The notes: generated by a model from the letters alone, not told the origin. A DNA stretch of 64,000 bases from Commensalibacter papalotli (ex Servin-Garciduenas et al. 2014) (GCF_000527695.1 NZ_ATSX01000001.1:930001-994000), one strand, 5' to 3'. Positions 47,127 through 56,829 are shown, counted from the first letter of the stretch. A program made the numbers and translations.

Positions 47127-47393
47127 TTAATTTACAAAAGAAGGCACCATTTCATGCTGAACAATAGCTGCAAACGCTGTCTTTACGTTATCTGCAACTG
47201 CCATTGGGGTTCCATCAGCTGCATGAATAGCAAAAACTTGTTCACCATTAATCATAACAATTTTTACATATGCCATTTGGCTGACACCCAATGCTTTTAA
47301 TTGCCCGTCTGTCAGATTACGAACATCGATAACATTCTCATCTTCTTTAGCAGCGATTAACTTAGCCTTATCATTTATATCTTGATCATTCAT
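47127..47393 (-). CDS. DUF1150 family protein
   Basis: The 88-residue protein starts at ATG 47393, with AAAGGG eight bases upstream; an earlier TTG at 47423 is rejected. It contains VRNLTDGQLKALGVSQMAYVKIV and FAIHAADGTPMAVAD, matching DUF1150. In alphaproteobacteria this small protein typically follows an hsp20 gene, as here, so it is probably in the heat-shock operon. Confidence 0.85.
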   Translation of the reverse strand: MNDQDINDKAKLIAAKEDENVIDVRNLTDGQLKALGVSQMAYVKIVMINGEQVFAIHAADGTPMAVADNVKTAFAAIVQHEMVPSFVN

Positions 47394-47450
47394 ATTTATG
47401 ACCCTTTCCATCAATGACATCAAAAAAATATAAAACCTTGTGCTTTATCT

Positions 47451-47978
47451 CTATTTTTCGATCGTTTGAATGTTTCTCTCTAAACCAGAGCGTTCTGTAT
47501 GATGGGGTTCAGCCAGATGCCCTTTGTAAGCAGGAACTTTGGTATTGGTTTTCTTACGAGAAACTGTATTTTGTGTGATTTCAATACGCCTTACCTTCAT
47601 TTCTGGTTGAGGACGAGTAATATCGATATGTAAAAGGCCATTATCCAACCAAGCACTCTCGACTTCTATTCCTTCAGCCAATACGAAGGCGCGTTGAAAC
47701 TGTCTTGCGGCGATCCCTCTGTACAAAAAAACGCGTTCTTGAGTATTATCTTCGCACTGTCTTCCACGAATAACCAACTGGTTATCCTCTTGAGTAATTT
47801 GCAGATCTTCCATCATAAACCCAGCAACAGCCAATGTAATACGCAAACTAGAAGAATTAATTTGTTCTATATTATATGGCGGATATCCATCAGACGTAGA
47901 TTTAGCAGCACGTTCTAAAATTTGTTCCAAATGATCAAATCCCAGGAACATAGGCGACGTAAAAAGCCTTCCTGACAT
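47451..47978 (-). CDS. Small heat-shock protein Hsp20 (IbpA-like)
   Basis: The 175-residue chaperone has an alpha-crystallin domain at about 35-125 (YNIEQINSSSLRITLAVAGFMMEDL, RGRQ, FQRAFVLAEGIEVESAWLDNGLLHIDI). The C-terminal extension is about 45 residues. Its start is preceded by AGGAGGAGG that is part of a ROSE-like hairpin, and a sigma-32-type promoter lies farther upstream. Heat induction is therefore likely at both levels. Confidence 0.93.
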   Translation of the reverse strand: MSGRLFTSPMFLGFDHLEQILERAAKSTSDGYPPYNIEQINSSSLRITLAVAGFMMEDLQITQEDNQLVIRGRQCEDNTQERVFLYRGIAARQFQRAFVLAEGIEVESAWLDNGLLHIDITRPQPEMKVRRIEITQNTVSRKKTNTKVPAYKGHLAEPHHTERSGLERNIQTIEK

Positions 47979-48012
47979 GAAAGCCTCCTCCTTTAATTAT
48001 GAGCGAGACATG
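47976..48012 (-). promoter_or_regulatory. ROSE-like RNA thermometer over the hsp20 start
   Basis: On the minus strand, CUCGCUC pairs with GAGGAG of the Shine-Dalgarno region, with one G bulged. This reproduces the UYGCU:AGGA core known from ROSE elements. A CAUG at 48009-48012 can also pair with the CAUG at the start codon (47976-47979). The hairpin would hide both the ribosome-binding site and the start at low temperature. Folding was done by hand. Confidence 0.65.
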
Positions 48013-48050
48013 TATTCAAATAAGCCCACTATGGCACTTACCTCAATATA

Positions 48051-48081
48051 TAATATGGGAAAAATAGGTTGTTATGCAAGC
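48051..48081 (-). promoter_or_regulatory. RpoH (sigma-32)-type promoter of hsp20
   Basis: On the minus strand CTTG (48081-48078) is followed after 17 bases by CCCATATTA (48059-48051). The alphaproteobacterial RpoH pattern is CTTG-N17/18-CYTATNT, so there is one mismatch. The transcript would begin near 48044 and include the ROSE-like hairpin. Confidence 0.7.
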
Positions 48082-48189
48082 ATATCTTATAAAATTATGA
48101 TTTATCATCATGACAAAATATTGTAATATCAACTGTATTATATATATAAAAACGTAACAAACACCTTTTATAACGGCATAAAATTAAAC

Positions 48190-48726
48190 ATGAATACTGA
48201 AGAAAAAAATTTAGAGCTTTTACCTATTCTGGTTGCAACAGATCCTTTTTTAAGAAAAAAGGCACGACTAGTTGAAGAAAAAGACCTTGAAGAAGTCAGA
48301 AAAATCGTTCCTGTCATGTTTAATACTATGTATGATGCACCAGGCATTGGTTTGGCCGCACCTCAGGTAGGAATTGGTTTACGTTTCTTTATTATGGATT
48401 TAGCCAAAGAAGGTGACGAGAAAGAACAATATGTTATCCTAAACCCTGAGATTATCGAAGAATCAGAGGACTGTTCAGAAGCCAAAGAAGGATGCTTATC
48501 CGTTCCCGAGCAGTTTTCAGAAGTTATTCGTCCAGAGAAAATCAAGCTGCGCTATATGGATCTTGATGGTAAACAACAAGAAATGCAAGCTGACGATTTG
48601 TTGGCCAGATGTATTCAACATGAAACCGATCATCTTGATGGTATCTTGTTTATAGATCATCTTTCTTCGTTAAAACGTAATATGATTATGCGTAAGATTA
48701 TTAAAGACCAAAGAAAAAGCCGTTAA
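48190..48726 (+). CDS. def: Peptide deformylase
   Basis: The 178-residue metalloenzyme removes the formyl group from nascent proteins. All three motifs are present: GIGLAAPQVG, EGCLSVPE (metal Cys), and QHETDHLDG (HExxH). It begins the plus-strand set def-fmt-truA, with 21 bases before fmt. Confidence 0.97.
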   Translation: MNTEEKNLELLPILVATDPFLRKKARLVEEKDLEEVRKIVPVMFNTMYDAPGIGLAAPQVGIGLRFFIMDLAKEGDEKEQYVILNPEIIEESEDCSEAKEGCLSVPEQFSEVIRPEKIKLRYMDLDGKQQEMQADDLLARCIQHETDHLDGILFIDHLSSLKRNMIMRKIIKDQRKSR

Positions 48727-48747
48727 TTATATTCAAGGAAAGCCAAA

Positions 48748-49683
48748 ATGCGCATCGCCTTTATGGGGACACCTGATTTTGCGGTTCCTGCTTTACAAGC
48801 ATTACATCAAGCTGGACACGAGATTGTTGCTGTTTATTGCCAACCTGCTCGCCCTGCTGGTAGAGGACGTAAAATTCGCCCTTGCGCAGTACAACAAGCA
48901 GCCGAGCAATTAAATATTTCAGTTTATTCTCCTACAATACTGAAAAATCAACCCGAAGAATTTGAACGTTTTGCTTCTTTTGATCTTGATATAGCAATTG
49001 TGGCTGCATACGGCCTTATCCTTCCTTCTGAGATGCTTAATATACCGAGGTTAGGCTGCCTGAATATTCATGCCAGCCTTTTACCACGTTGGCGTGGAGC
49101 CTCTCCTATTCAAAGTTCTATCTGGGCTGGAGATACCCAGACTGGGGTTAGCATCATGAAAATGGATGTTGGATTAGATACTGGAGACGTTTATAAGGAA
49201 GAAATTCTACCTATTACGCATCAAACAACCGCTCAATCATTGCATGATGATTTATCTCAACTCGGTGGAAAATTAATCCTTCAAACTTTAAACGCTCTTG
49301 CTGATAATCCCTCTTTATCCCCCCATCCACAATCAGAAGAAGGGGTAATATATGCTCGTCAGCTCAACAAACAAGATGGTAAAATTAACTGGGCTTTAAC
49401 AGCCAAGGAAATAGACCAACAAATCCGTGCTTTAACGCCTTGGCCTGGAACTTTTACATTACTTGATGGGAACTTGCTGAAAATAACCAAAGCTGCAATC
49501 AGCACAGAAAAAAACACAAACACCCCAGGTTCTACTCTCGTATCTTCTAATGCGTTATTAGTAACTTGTGGGGATCATCACACTATAGAACTCTTAGAAG
49601 TCCAACTGGCTGGCAAAAAAGCCATGTCCGTACAAGATTTCCTTAGGGGTAATTCTATCAATTCTAAAGCTATACTGGGCTAG
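48748..49683 (+). CDS. fmt: Methionyl-tRNA formyltransferase
   Basis: The 311-residue enzyme formylates initiator Met-tRNA. MRIAFMGTPDFAVPAL, the folate-binding HASLLPRWRGASPIQ with catalytic His, and DVGLDTGDVY are clear. The C-terminal tRNA-binding domain begins near residue 205 (ARQLNKQDGKINW). It pairs with def, as is standard. Confidence 0.97.
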   Translation: MRIAFMGTPDFAVPALQALHQAGHEIVAVYCQPARPAGRGRKIRPCAVQQAAEQLNISVYSPTILKNQPEEFERFASFDLDIAIVAAYGLILPSEMLNIPRLGCLNIHASLLPRWRGASPIQSSIWAGDTQTGVSIMKMDVGLDTGDVYKEEILPITHQTTAQSLHDDLSQLGGKLILQTLNALADNPSLSPHPQSEEGVIYARQLNKQDGKINWALTAKEIDQQIRALTPWPGTFTLLDGNLLKITKAAISTEKNTNTPGSTLVSSNALLVTCGDHHTIELLEVQLAGKKAMSVQDFLRGNSINSKAILG

Positions 49684-49689
49684 TTGATT

Positions 49690-50472
49690 ATGGATATTCA
49701 AAGATGGGCCGTCAAAATTGAATATGACGGCACAGGACTGGTAGGTTGGCAACGTCAAAAAAAAGGCCTTTCCATTCAGCAAGTTTTGGAAGAAGCTGCG
49801 GAAAAAATCTGCAATAATCAATATAAGATCAACTCTATTACCGCGGGACGCACCGATTCTGGTGTGCATGCAATGGGACAAGTCGCCCATTTGGATTTTC
49901 CAGCGCACCTTCCCTTGACTGCAAAGAAAATATGCGATGGGTTAAATCATTATATGAAACCCCATGCCATTGCAATTTTACAAGCTGGTCAAGTCGATTT
50001 ACAATGGAGTGCCAGGTTTACAGCTGTCCAACGTAAATATCGTTATGTCATTCTTAATCGTCTCAGCAGACCTGCACTGAATACGAATTACGTCTGGCAT
50101 GTACGTAAACCACTAGATGTCGACAAAATGGTTCGAGCCGCACAATATCTATTAGGACAACATGATTTTACATCTTTTCGTGCCACAGCTTGCCAAGCAA
50201 ACTCACCTATTCGTAAACTAGATCGTTTCGATATTTATAAAAAAGATGATTATATATACTTTGAACCTGAAGCTCGCTCTTTCTTGCACCATCAGGTAAG
50301 GAATATGGTTGGCACCCTTAAAATGATTGGTGACGGCTATTGGCCAGAAGAGCAAGCATTCACTATTTTACAAGCCAAAGATCGCAAGGCCGCAGGAATC
50401 AACGCCCCTGCGACAGGATTATTTTTAACCGAGGTTATTTATCCAACAGATCCATTTATTGAGCAGATTTAG
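49690..50472 (+). CDS. truA: tRNA pseudouridine(38-40) synthase TruA
   Basis: The enzyme has 260 residues from the ATG at 49690; a TTG six bases earlier is a weaker choice. IEYDGTGLVGWQRQKKG and AGRTDSGVHAMGQVAHLD with the catalytic Asp, plus RSFLHHQVRNMVGTLKMIGDG, define TruA. It modifies the anticodon arm. Its 3' end overlaps the convergent membrane-protein gene by 17 bases. Confidence 0.96.
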   Translation: MDIQRWAVKIEYDGTGLVGWQRQKKGLSIQQVLEEAAEKICNNQYKINSITAGRTDSGVHAMGQVAHLDFPAHLPLTAKKICDGLNHYMKPHAIAILQAGQVDLQWSARFTAVQRKYRYVILNRLSRPALNTNYVWHVRKPLDVDKMVRAAQYLLGQHDFTSFRATACQANSPIRKLDRFDIYKKDDYIYFEPEARSFLHHQVRNMVGTLKMIGDGYWPEEQAFTILQAKDRKAAGINAPATGLFLTEVIYPTDPFIEQI

Positions 50473-51082
50473 CTTGATGTTGCATTTGTTGTTGTAAATC
50501 ATGTGCCATTTGCATCATGTATGGATAGTTATGCATCATAAATATACCATAAATAACCATACTTGCCGTGATTAATGTTACAACAATCACAGCAGATCTG
50601 GCCGCAGTGGTTTGTAAGCCAACCTTAATAACAAACCAATTTAACCAAAGACTATATGCCAAATATAAAATGCTGGCCAATCCAAGTAAAGCCATCAAAA
50701 TATTAGGAGAACCTGAAAATAATAAGCCAACGATCATGAAAAACAAAATACAATCGAGAATTGGCACCCAAAAACACCATAATACGGCAACAGTCGTTTG
50801 TTTCCAATAATCTTCGTGTTTCCACAAAACAGCAAAAGCATGAATAATCGCAACAGTTATCAATAACGAACAAATTTTAACTAGGAAAATAGATACACTG
50901 ATATAAACCGCATGTGTGTCTTTGAATTTCATCATCAAAAGTGGTAAAAGATTTCCAACAACTGCCAACGCGATCCATGGGGCTAACGCACTTAATACAG
51001 AATCTGAGCTGTTAGAAAATTCGTGAATACCCTCACGCTTTCCTCTTCCTAACATAAACATTCCACGAATAGTACTTTTCAC
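50456..51082 (-). CDS. Yip1-like multi-pass membrane protein
   Basis: The 208-residue protein has about five hydrophobic helices after a short basic N-terminus. The layout and the FAVLWKHEDYWKQTTVAVLW stretch resemble bacterial Yip1-domain proteins. It is the last gene of the minus-strand dapE run, 30 bases downstream. The C-terminal tail is rich in Met, Gln and His (MMQMAHDLQQQMQHQ). Function unknown. Confidence 0.7.
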   Translation of the reverse strand: MKSTIRGMFMLGRGKREGIHEFSNSSDSVLSALAPWIALAVVGNLLPLLMMKFKDTHAVYISVSIFLVKICSLLITVAIIHAFAVLWKHEDYWKQTTVAVLWCFWVPILDCILFFMIVGLLFSGSPNILMALLGLASILYLAYSLWLNWFVIKVGLQTTAARSAVIVVTLITASMVIYGIFMMHNYPYMMQMAHDLQQQMQHQAKSAQ

Positions 51083-51112
51083 TTTTACCCTCTTTATAGT
51101 TTATAGCTCAGA

Positions 51113-52249
51113 TTATTCTTTAAATAACGCTTCTATCACATTTTGATAAATCGTGGTTAACTGATTTAAATCCAGAATGGAAACTGCCTCATTTACTTTG
51201 TGCATCGTTTGTCCGACCAGACCAAATTCTGCAACAGCACAATATTGAGAAATAAAACGTGCATCAGAAGTACCTCCACCTGTATCAAGACGTGGTTTTA
51301 CCTGATTAACTTGATGAATCGCTTCACAAAGAGCCCTGACTTCTTCACCAGGCTCAGTTAAAAATGCCTCACCAGAAATGGCAACATCAATCTTACAATA
51401 CTCTGCAACACGGTGACATTGTGTGGCAATCCAACCTTTCAAGGCTGTGCCACTATGTAAATTATTAAAGCGAATATTTATACGAGCTGTTGCAGTACCT
51501 GGAATTAAATTCGTAACCACATTTCCAACATCAATAGAGGTTACTTGTACAGATGAAGGTTGAAACCATTCGTTCCCATTATCTAACACAGGTTGTGTTA
51601 ATGAGGTCAAAATCGTCATTAATTTATGAATAGGATTATCAGCCAAATGAGGATAAGCCACATGCCCTTGAGTGCCCTCGACCTCAATCACCGCGTTCAA
51701 ACTGCCTCTTCGGCCAATTTTAATAATATCTCCAAGAACCTGTGCAGAAGTAGGCTCTCCAACCAAGCAAAAATCCGGAATATGATTATGCTTTTGCATC
51801 CATTCCAAGACTTTTACCGTGCCGTTAATGCCAGGACCTTCTTCATCCCCAGTGATAAGAAAGCTCAAAGATCCTGAAAATTCAGAATGACCCTCAAGGA
51901 AATTTTCAACAGCCGATATAAAAGCAGCAATACCACCTTTCATATCACAAGCCCCACGGCCATAAATCACACCGTCTTTAAGCTCTGCTGAGAAAGGATC
52001 ACTATCCCAATTATTCTTTCCAGCTGGCACAACGTCTGTATGACCTGCAAAACAAAAATGAGGATGGCCTGAGCCTAACCTTGCAAAGAAATTCAAAATC
52101 CGATGTTCGCCTTCGCCAAATGGAAGGTCAAAGATTTCAAATCCTATTTTTTGTAATCGTGCCTTTAAAATATCTTGGGCACCAGCATCATGTGGGGTAA
52201 CCGATGGACAACGAATTAACTCTTGTAACAGAGAAACTGGATCGCTCAT
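51113..52249 (-). CDS. dapE: Succinyl-diaminopimelate desuccinylase
   Basis: The 378-residue M20 metallopeptidase-family enzyme of the lysine/meso-DAP pathway. CFAGHTDVVPAG (zinc His/Asp), GRGACDMKGG, TGDEEGPGINGT (bridging and catalytic Glu) and LDTGGGTSDARF are present. It follows dapD and argB on the same strand. Confidence 0.96.
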   Translation of the reverse strand: MSDPVSLLQELIRCPSVTPHDAGAQDILKARLQKIGFEIFDLPFGEGEHRILNFFARLGSGHPHFCFAGHTDVVPAGKNNWDSDPFSAELKDGVIYGRGACDMKGGIAAFISAVENFLEGHSEFSGSLSFLITGDEEGPGINGTVKVLEWMQKHNHIPDFCLVGEPTSAQVLGDIIKIGRRGSLNAVIEVEGTQGHVAYPHLADNPIHKLMTILTSLTQPVLDNGNEWFQPSSVQVTSIDVGNVVTNLIPGTATARINIRFNNLHSGTALKGWIATQCHRVAEYCKIDVAISGEAFLTEPGEEVRALCEAIHQVNQVKPRLDTGGGTSDARFISQYCAVAEFGLVGQTMHKVNEAVSILDLNQLTTIYQNVIEALFKE

Positions 52250-52279
52250 TGAATAGTCACCCCTTCTATATTTTGTAAA

Positions 52280-53128
52280 TTAGCTTCTTAGTAAATCATT
52301 AATAGATGTTTTAGAGCGTGTGCGTTCATCAACACGTTTAATAATCACAGCACAAGCCAATCCTGGCAATGGATTACCTTGTTCACTGGTGGCTTGTTTA
52401 GGAGGCAATGTGCCAGGTACAACCACAGAATATGCAGGAACACGTCCCATAAATACTTCGCCTGTATTACGATCAATAATCTTGGTAGATGCACCCAAGA
52501 ATACACCCATGGACAAGACACTACCTTTTTCTACAACCACACCTTCTGCAACTTCACAGCGTGCGCCAATAAAACAATCATCTTCAATAATGACTGGGGC
52601 TGCTTGTAAAGGTTCTAAAACCCCTCCAATACCAACACCACCACTGATATGACAGTTTTTACCAATTTGCGCACAGCTGCCAATAGTTACCCAAGTATCA
52701 ACCATAGTACCGCTGTCAACATACGCACCTACATTGACAAAACTGGGCATTAAAATAACATTTGGTGCAATAAATGCTGAACGGCGTACAATAGAACCAG
52801 GAACTGCACGGAAACCTGCTGTCGCAAAATCCGCATCACTCCAATTTGCAAATTTTAATGCAACTTTATCATAAGCAGGAACGCCTGCCTCACTTTTCAT
52901 GCCATAATTATCATATAAACGAAAAGACAATAGTACAGCCTTTTTAAGCCACTCATTAATCGTCCAACCACTAACACCAGGAGTTGCTACGCGTAGTTCC
53001 CCTGCATCCAACATTGATAATGCTTTTTCCACAGCATCACGTGCTGAACCAGAGGTTGATGGGGAAATATTAGTACGATCTTCCCATAATTTTTCAATTT
53101 CTGCTTGTAACATCGAATGATCAGTCAT
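52280..53128 (-). CDS. dapD: 2,3,4,5-tetrahydropyridine-2,6-dicarboxylate N-succinyltransferase
   Basis: The 282-residue hexapeptide acyltransferase gives N-succinyl-2-amino-6-ketopimelate. The left-handed beta-helix spans about 105-240 ([32 protein letters not shown], then [11 protein letters not shown]). The C-terminus matches DapD. The gene is upstream of dapE by 30 bases. Confidence 0.96.
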   Translation of the reverse strand: MTDHSMLQAEIEKLWEDRTNISPSTSGSARDAVEKALSMLDAGELRVATPGVSGWTINEWLKKAVLLSFRLYDNYGMKSEAGVPAYDKVALKFANWSDADFATAGFRAVPGSIVRRSAFIAPNVILMPSFVNVGAYVDSGTMVDTWVTIGSCAQIGKNCHISGGVGIGGVLEPLQAAPVIIEDDCFIGARCEVAEGVVVEKGSVLSMGVFLGASTKIIDRNTGEVFMGRVPAYSVVVPGTLPPKQATSEQGNPLPGLACAVIIKRVDERTRSKTSINDLLRS

Positions 53129-53167
53129 TTGTATTTCCCTCTTTCTTAAATCAATACTTAAATAATT

Positions 53168-54097
53168 TTATGAACGATTAGCACGAATTAAAGTGCCTGA
53201 CCCGCCCTCAGTAAATAATTCTAATAAACAGGCATGCGGAACACGCCCATCCATAATCACGGCGGCCTGAGCACCTGTTTTCACAGCTTCTAAACATGTT
53301 TCAATCTTTGGAATCATACCCCCTGTGATCACACCTGTAGCAATCGCCTCTTTAGCTTCTTCCTCAGTTAACTCAGAGATTAAATTCCCATCTTTATCCA
53401 AAACACCAGGCACATCCGTCAGCATAAATAATCTAGATGCACGCACGGCACCTGCAATAGCACCGGCAGCAATGTCAGCGTTAATGTTATAGGTCTGTCC
53501 TTGTTTATCCATCCCAATAGGTGCCACCACAGGGATAAGGCCAGAACCAGATAACGCATATAAAACTCTAGGATCAATACGCACAGGCTCCCCTACTAAT
53601 CCAAGATCAATAGCCCGTTCTCTTTTTAATGAATCATCCCAAACATGCTTAACCAGCTTGTGTGCTTCAATTAAGCCACCGTCTTTTCCTGATATACCAA
53701 CTGCCAAAGCCCCTGCTTGATTGATCAAAGTTGCAACTTGTTTGTTCACTGTGCCAGCCAAAACCATTTCAATAACATCAATAATTGCAGCATTTGTCAC
53801 TCGTAGCCCATCAACAAATGTTGTTTCAACGTCCATGCGTTCCAACATAGCATTAATTTGTGGACCACCTCCATGAACGATAATTGGATTGATGCCTACT
53901 TGTTTTAACAAAGCAATATCATTTCCAAATGCGTTGGACAGGCCATTATCAACCATTGCATGACCACCATATTTTACAACAATAGTATCCCCTGTATATC
54001 GTCGCAAATAAGGCAAAGCTCTTGCTAAAACGCTGGCCTGTTCGTGAGCCTCTTTTGCAGCCTTTTTTACAGAATCTAATGATTTTCGGTTGGTCAT
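53168..54097 (-). CDS. argB: Acetylglutamate kinase
   Basis: The 309-residue amino-acid-kinase-family enzyme phosphorylates N-acetylglutamate in arginine synthesis. VVKYGGHAM near residue 40, IIVHGGGPQINAML, the substrate-binding GLRVTN, and NINADIAAGAIAGA are seen. The long N-terminal helix of about 25 residues suggests the arginine-sensitive hexameric type. It sits between engB and dapD. Confidence 0.96.
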   Translation of the reverse strand: MTNRKSLDSVKKAAKEAHEQASVLARALPYLRRYTGDTIVVKYGGHAMVDNGLSNAFGNDIALLKQVGINPIIVHGGGPQINAMLERMDVETTFVDGLRVTNAAIIDVIEMVLAGTVNKQVATLINQAGALAVGISGKDGGLIEAHKLVKHVWDDSLKRERAIDLGLVGEPVRIDPRVLYALSGSGLIPVVAPIGMDKQGQTYNINADIAAGAIAGAVRASRLFMLTDVPGVLDKDGNLISELTEEEAKEAIATGVITGGMIPKIETCLEAVKTGAQAAVIMDGRVPHACLLELFTEGGSGTLIRANRS

Positions 54098-54128
54098 AAC
54101 TTTACAATCCTGATCGTTCTAATAGAAC

Positions 54129-54794
54129 TTAGTTCTTAGTAATTAAACGTGCTAAATCCGCACGCAAATCCTCAATACCAATATTTTTTTGACTGCTGGT
54201 CACACGAATAAAAGGATATGCCGCAGTATGTTCTTTAATGACGTCTAAGATTTCGCCTTGTTTCTTATCTAATTGCGCTGCAGATAACTGATCTGCTTTT
54301 GTTAAAACAACTTGAAAAGTAACCGCAGCACGATCTAATAAATCCATAATATTATGATCGCTTTGTTTCAACTCTATCCGTGCATCTAGCAACAACATTA
54401 CCCGTAACAAAGTCGGTCTGCCTCTTAAAAAAGCAAACATCATTTTCTGCCAGTCACTTTTAACATCTTTTGAGGCTTTGGCGTAACCATAACCTGGCAT
54501 ATCAACAAAAACGAGCTGATTACCAATATTAAAGAAGTTTAACTGTTTTGTACGCCCTGGTTCAGAAGATGCTCTGGCCAGCATCTTACGTCCAGTAATC
54601 GCATTAATTAAAGTTGATTTTCCAACATTTGAACGGCCAGCGAAAGCAACCTCGGGTAAAGTTGCTGGCTCTAATTGGTTTAATCGTTGAGCACCAAAAA
54701 AGAATTTGGATTCTTGGGCGAAGAGAAGTCGCCCAGCCTCTAACTTTGCTTGATGCTCTAAATCATCAGCAGATGGTGGTAATAACTCGGCCAC
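54129..54794 (-). CDS. engB: Ribosome-biogenesis GTPase EngB/YsxC
   Basis: The 221-residue GTPase has G1 GRSNVGKS, G3 DMPGYG, G4 TKAD and G5 SSQ near the end, and the YGYAKASK segment typical of EngB. It assists 50S assembly. The GTG start is supported by AAAGGA. It follows yidC with three bases between. Confidence 0.96.
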   Translation of the reverse strand: MAELLPPSADDLEHQAKLEAGRLLFAQESKFFFGAQRLNQLEPATLPEVAFAGRSNVGKSTLINAITGRKMLARASSEPGRTKQLNFFNIGNQLVFVDMPGYGYAKASKDVKSDWQKMMFAFLRGRPTLLRVMLLLDARIELKQSDHNIMDLLDRAAVTFQVVLTKADQLSAAQLDKKQGEILDVIKEHTAAYPFIRVTSSQKNIGIEDLRADLARLITKN

Positions 54795-54797
54795 AAT

Positions 54798-56567
54798 TTA
54801 TCCTTTTGCCTTTTTAAAAGATGCTTTTTTAGCTTTAGCTTCCATACGCTTTTGAATCACCAACTGTTGTAATGCGGTTAATGTATTATTCCAACTATAG
54901 TAAATCACCAAACCTGCTGGTTGTGTAGCCAAAACAACCGTAAAAATAAATGGCATAAACTGGAACATTTTCTTTTGAACTGGATCCAATACCGCAGGGT
55001 TTAACTTTTGTTGCAAGAACATTGTAAAACCAAAAATCAAAGGCCAGATACCAACATGCAAAAATGGTGAAATCGTCGATGGATCAAATGGTATTAATCC
55101 AAATAAATTTAAAATATTCGTCGGATCAGGAGCAGACAGATCATGAATCCAACCAAAGAAAGGTGCATGACGCATTTCAATTGTTACATACAAATCTTTA
55201 TACAAACACCAAAAAATTGGAATTTGAAGTAAGATTGGTAAACAACCACTGGCAGGATTAACGCCTTGCTCTTTATAAAGACGCATCATTTGTTGATTCA
55301 TCAACTGTTGATCATCTTTATAAGTTTCGCGAATTTCTTTCATTTTAGGCTGTAAAGCCTTCATTTTACCCATTGAATGAAATTGCTTTGAAGCCAAAGG
55401 ATAAAACACAGCTTTAACAATCAAGGTAAAGGTTAACAAAGCTAACCCAAAATTACCCCAAAAATTATTCAACCAATCCAAAACAATAAAAATAGGATAC
55501 GTTAAAAACGCGAACCAACCGAAATCAACCGCCTTCCAAAAATCAGGAATATGATATTGTTTTTCATATTGGTTTAAAAGTTCAACAACCTTAGCCCCAG
55601 AAAATACATGTCCAAAAGTTGAAACAGTTTCACCTGGTGCAGCAACCATTGGTTGACGTGAGGTAAAACCAACTTGATATGTTCCTTTTTCAACACCACC
55701 GGTGTTGATATTCTCAGACTGATCAGCATCTGGTGTAAAACCATAAACAACACTAACATTTTTATCTTGTTGAGGAACGATAGCCGTTAACCAATATTTA
55801 TCAGTTATACCAGCCCAACCACCAGTTGTATTCTTGCTCCAAGAAATATCAGAAGGTGCTTTTGAATCTTTACGAATCGTTTCATAAGAGTATTGTTCAA
55901 GACGCTGATCAACAATCCCAATCGGGCCATCATGTACTAAGTAACCGTTTAACTCTTTTGGTGTAAAGCCACGACTTACACGGCCAAAAAAGAAAACAGA
56001 AACAGGTTTATCTGATGAATTAACGACTTTTTGTTCAAACTTGAACATATAATTTTTATCAATTGAAATCGTTTTTTCAAACTTTACCCCTTGCCCGTTA
56101 TCCCATGTCATGGTGACAGGCTGTTCAGGGGTTAATTCTTTTTGATCAGTTTTCCAAACCGAATTGATATCAGGAAGTTTTGTTGTATCATGATCGGCAT
56201 TGACCCAACCTGTTTGCACATAATTTGCATCTTTGGATTTAGGGCCAGAAAGTACACGAACAAGTGGTGAATCTTTTTTAATCGTTTCACGATAGTTTTT
56301 TAAAACCAAATCATCTAATAAAGCACCTCTTAAATTAAGAGAACCCTTTACCTGATTTGCATTAATAGGAACCCTGATATCTGGCCCTGTTTCTGCAACT
56401 TCTTGATTTGATGATGATTCAACTTTTTGCGTTGAAAGCGGCGTTTGCTCTTGTTTCACCTGTTGTGTTGTGTTGTGTGTTTCTTCTTTTTTTGGGGTAA
56501 AATACTCAAATGCAAAAAGAAGAAAAACAGAAAGCAAAGTCGCCAGAAAAAAGCGCTTGTTATCCAT
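54798..56567 (-). CDS. yidC: Membrane protein insertase YidC
   Basis: The 589-residue insertase has helix 1 (about 5-20), a large periplasmic beta-sandwich domain (about 60-340), and the conserved core with LLTFTLIVKAVFYPLASKQFHSMGKMK, a hairpin (LQPKMKEIRETYKDDQQLMNQQMM), GCLPILLQIPIFWCLYKDL, and the final VIYYSWNNTLTALQQLVIQKR. The Arg of the hydrophilic groove is not fixed by eye. The tail is lysine-rich. Confidence 0.97.
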   Translation of the reverse strand: MDNKRFFLATLLSVFLLFAFEYFTPKKEETHNTTQQVKQEQTPLSTQKVESSSNQEVAETGPDIRVPINANQVKGSLNLRGALLDDLVLKNYRETIKKDSPLVRVLSGPKSKDANYVQTGWVNADHDTTKLPDINSVWKTDQKELTPEQPVTMTWDNGQGVKFEKTISIDKNYMFKFEQKVVNSSDKPVSVFFFGRVSRGFTPKELNGYLVHDGPIGIVDQRLEQYSYETIRKDSKAPSDISWSKNTTGGWAGITDKYWLTAIVPQQDKNVSVVYGFTPDADQSENINTGGVEKGTYQVGFTSRQPMVAAPGETVSTFGHVFSGAKVVELLNQYEKQYHIPDFWKAVDFGWFAFLTYPIFIVLDWLNNFWGNFGLALLTFTLIVKAVFYPLASKQFHSMGKMKALQPKMKEIRETYKDDQQLMNQQMMRLYKEQGVNPASGCLPILLQIPIFWCLYKDLYVTIEMRHAPFFGWIHDLSAPDPTNILNLFGLIPFDPSTISPFLHVGIWPLIFGFTMFLQQKLNPAVLDPVQKKMFQFMPFIFTVVLATQPAGLVIYYSWNNTLTALQQLVIQKRMEAKAKKASFKKAKG

Positions 56568-56610
56568 TCAAAGCCAGCCAATCATTCATTGAATTTAAAA
56601 AAATATCGCC

Positions 56611-56829
56611 TTATTTTTTAGGGGGAACAGGATCATCCCCACCCAAATTCCAAGGATTACACCGTAAAATACGCCATCCACCCATCATGATTCCTTTAAA
56701 AACACCATGTGTTTGAATAGCTTTTTGGGCATAATGACTACAAGATGGGTTAAAACGGCAATGATGCCCAAGTAATGGCCGTAAAGTCAGCTGATAAAGA
56801 TAAATCAAACCAATAAAAATTCGTTTCAT
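56611..56829 (-). CDS. yidD: Membrane protein insertion efficiency factor YidD
   Basis: The 72-residue protein contains LYQLTLRPLLGHHCRFNPSC and SHYAQKAIQTHGVFKG, with GGWRILRCNPWNLGG near the end. These Cys-containing blocks define YidD. It starts immediately after rnpA and precedes yidC, the normal gene order. Confidence 0.95.
   Translation of the reverse strand: MKRIFIGLIYLYQLTLRPLLGHHCRFNPSCSHYAQKAIQTHGVFKGIMMGGWRILRCNPWNLGGDDPVPPKK

Noticed and set aside
52320-52652. Plus-strand open frame of 110 codons within dapD
   Set aside because: dapD is certain on the minus strand, and the alternative product matches no family.
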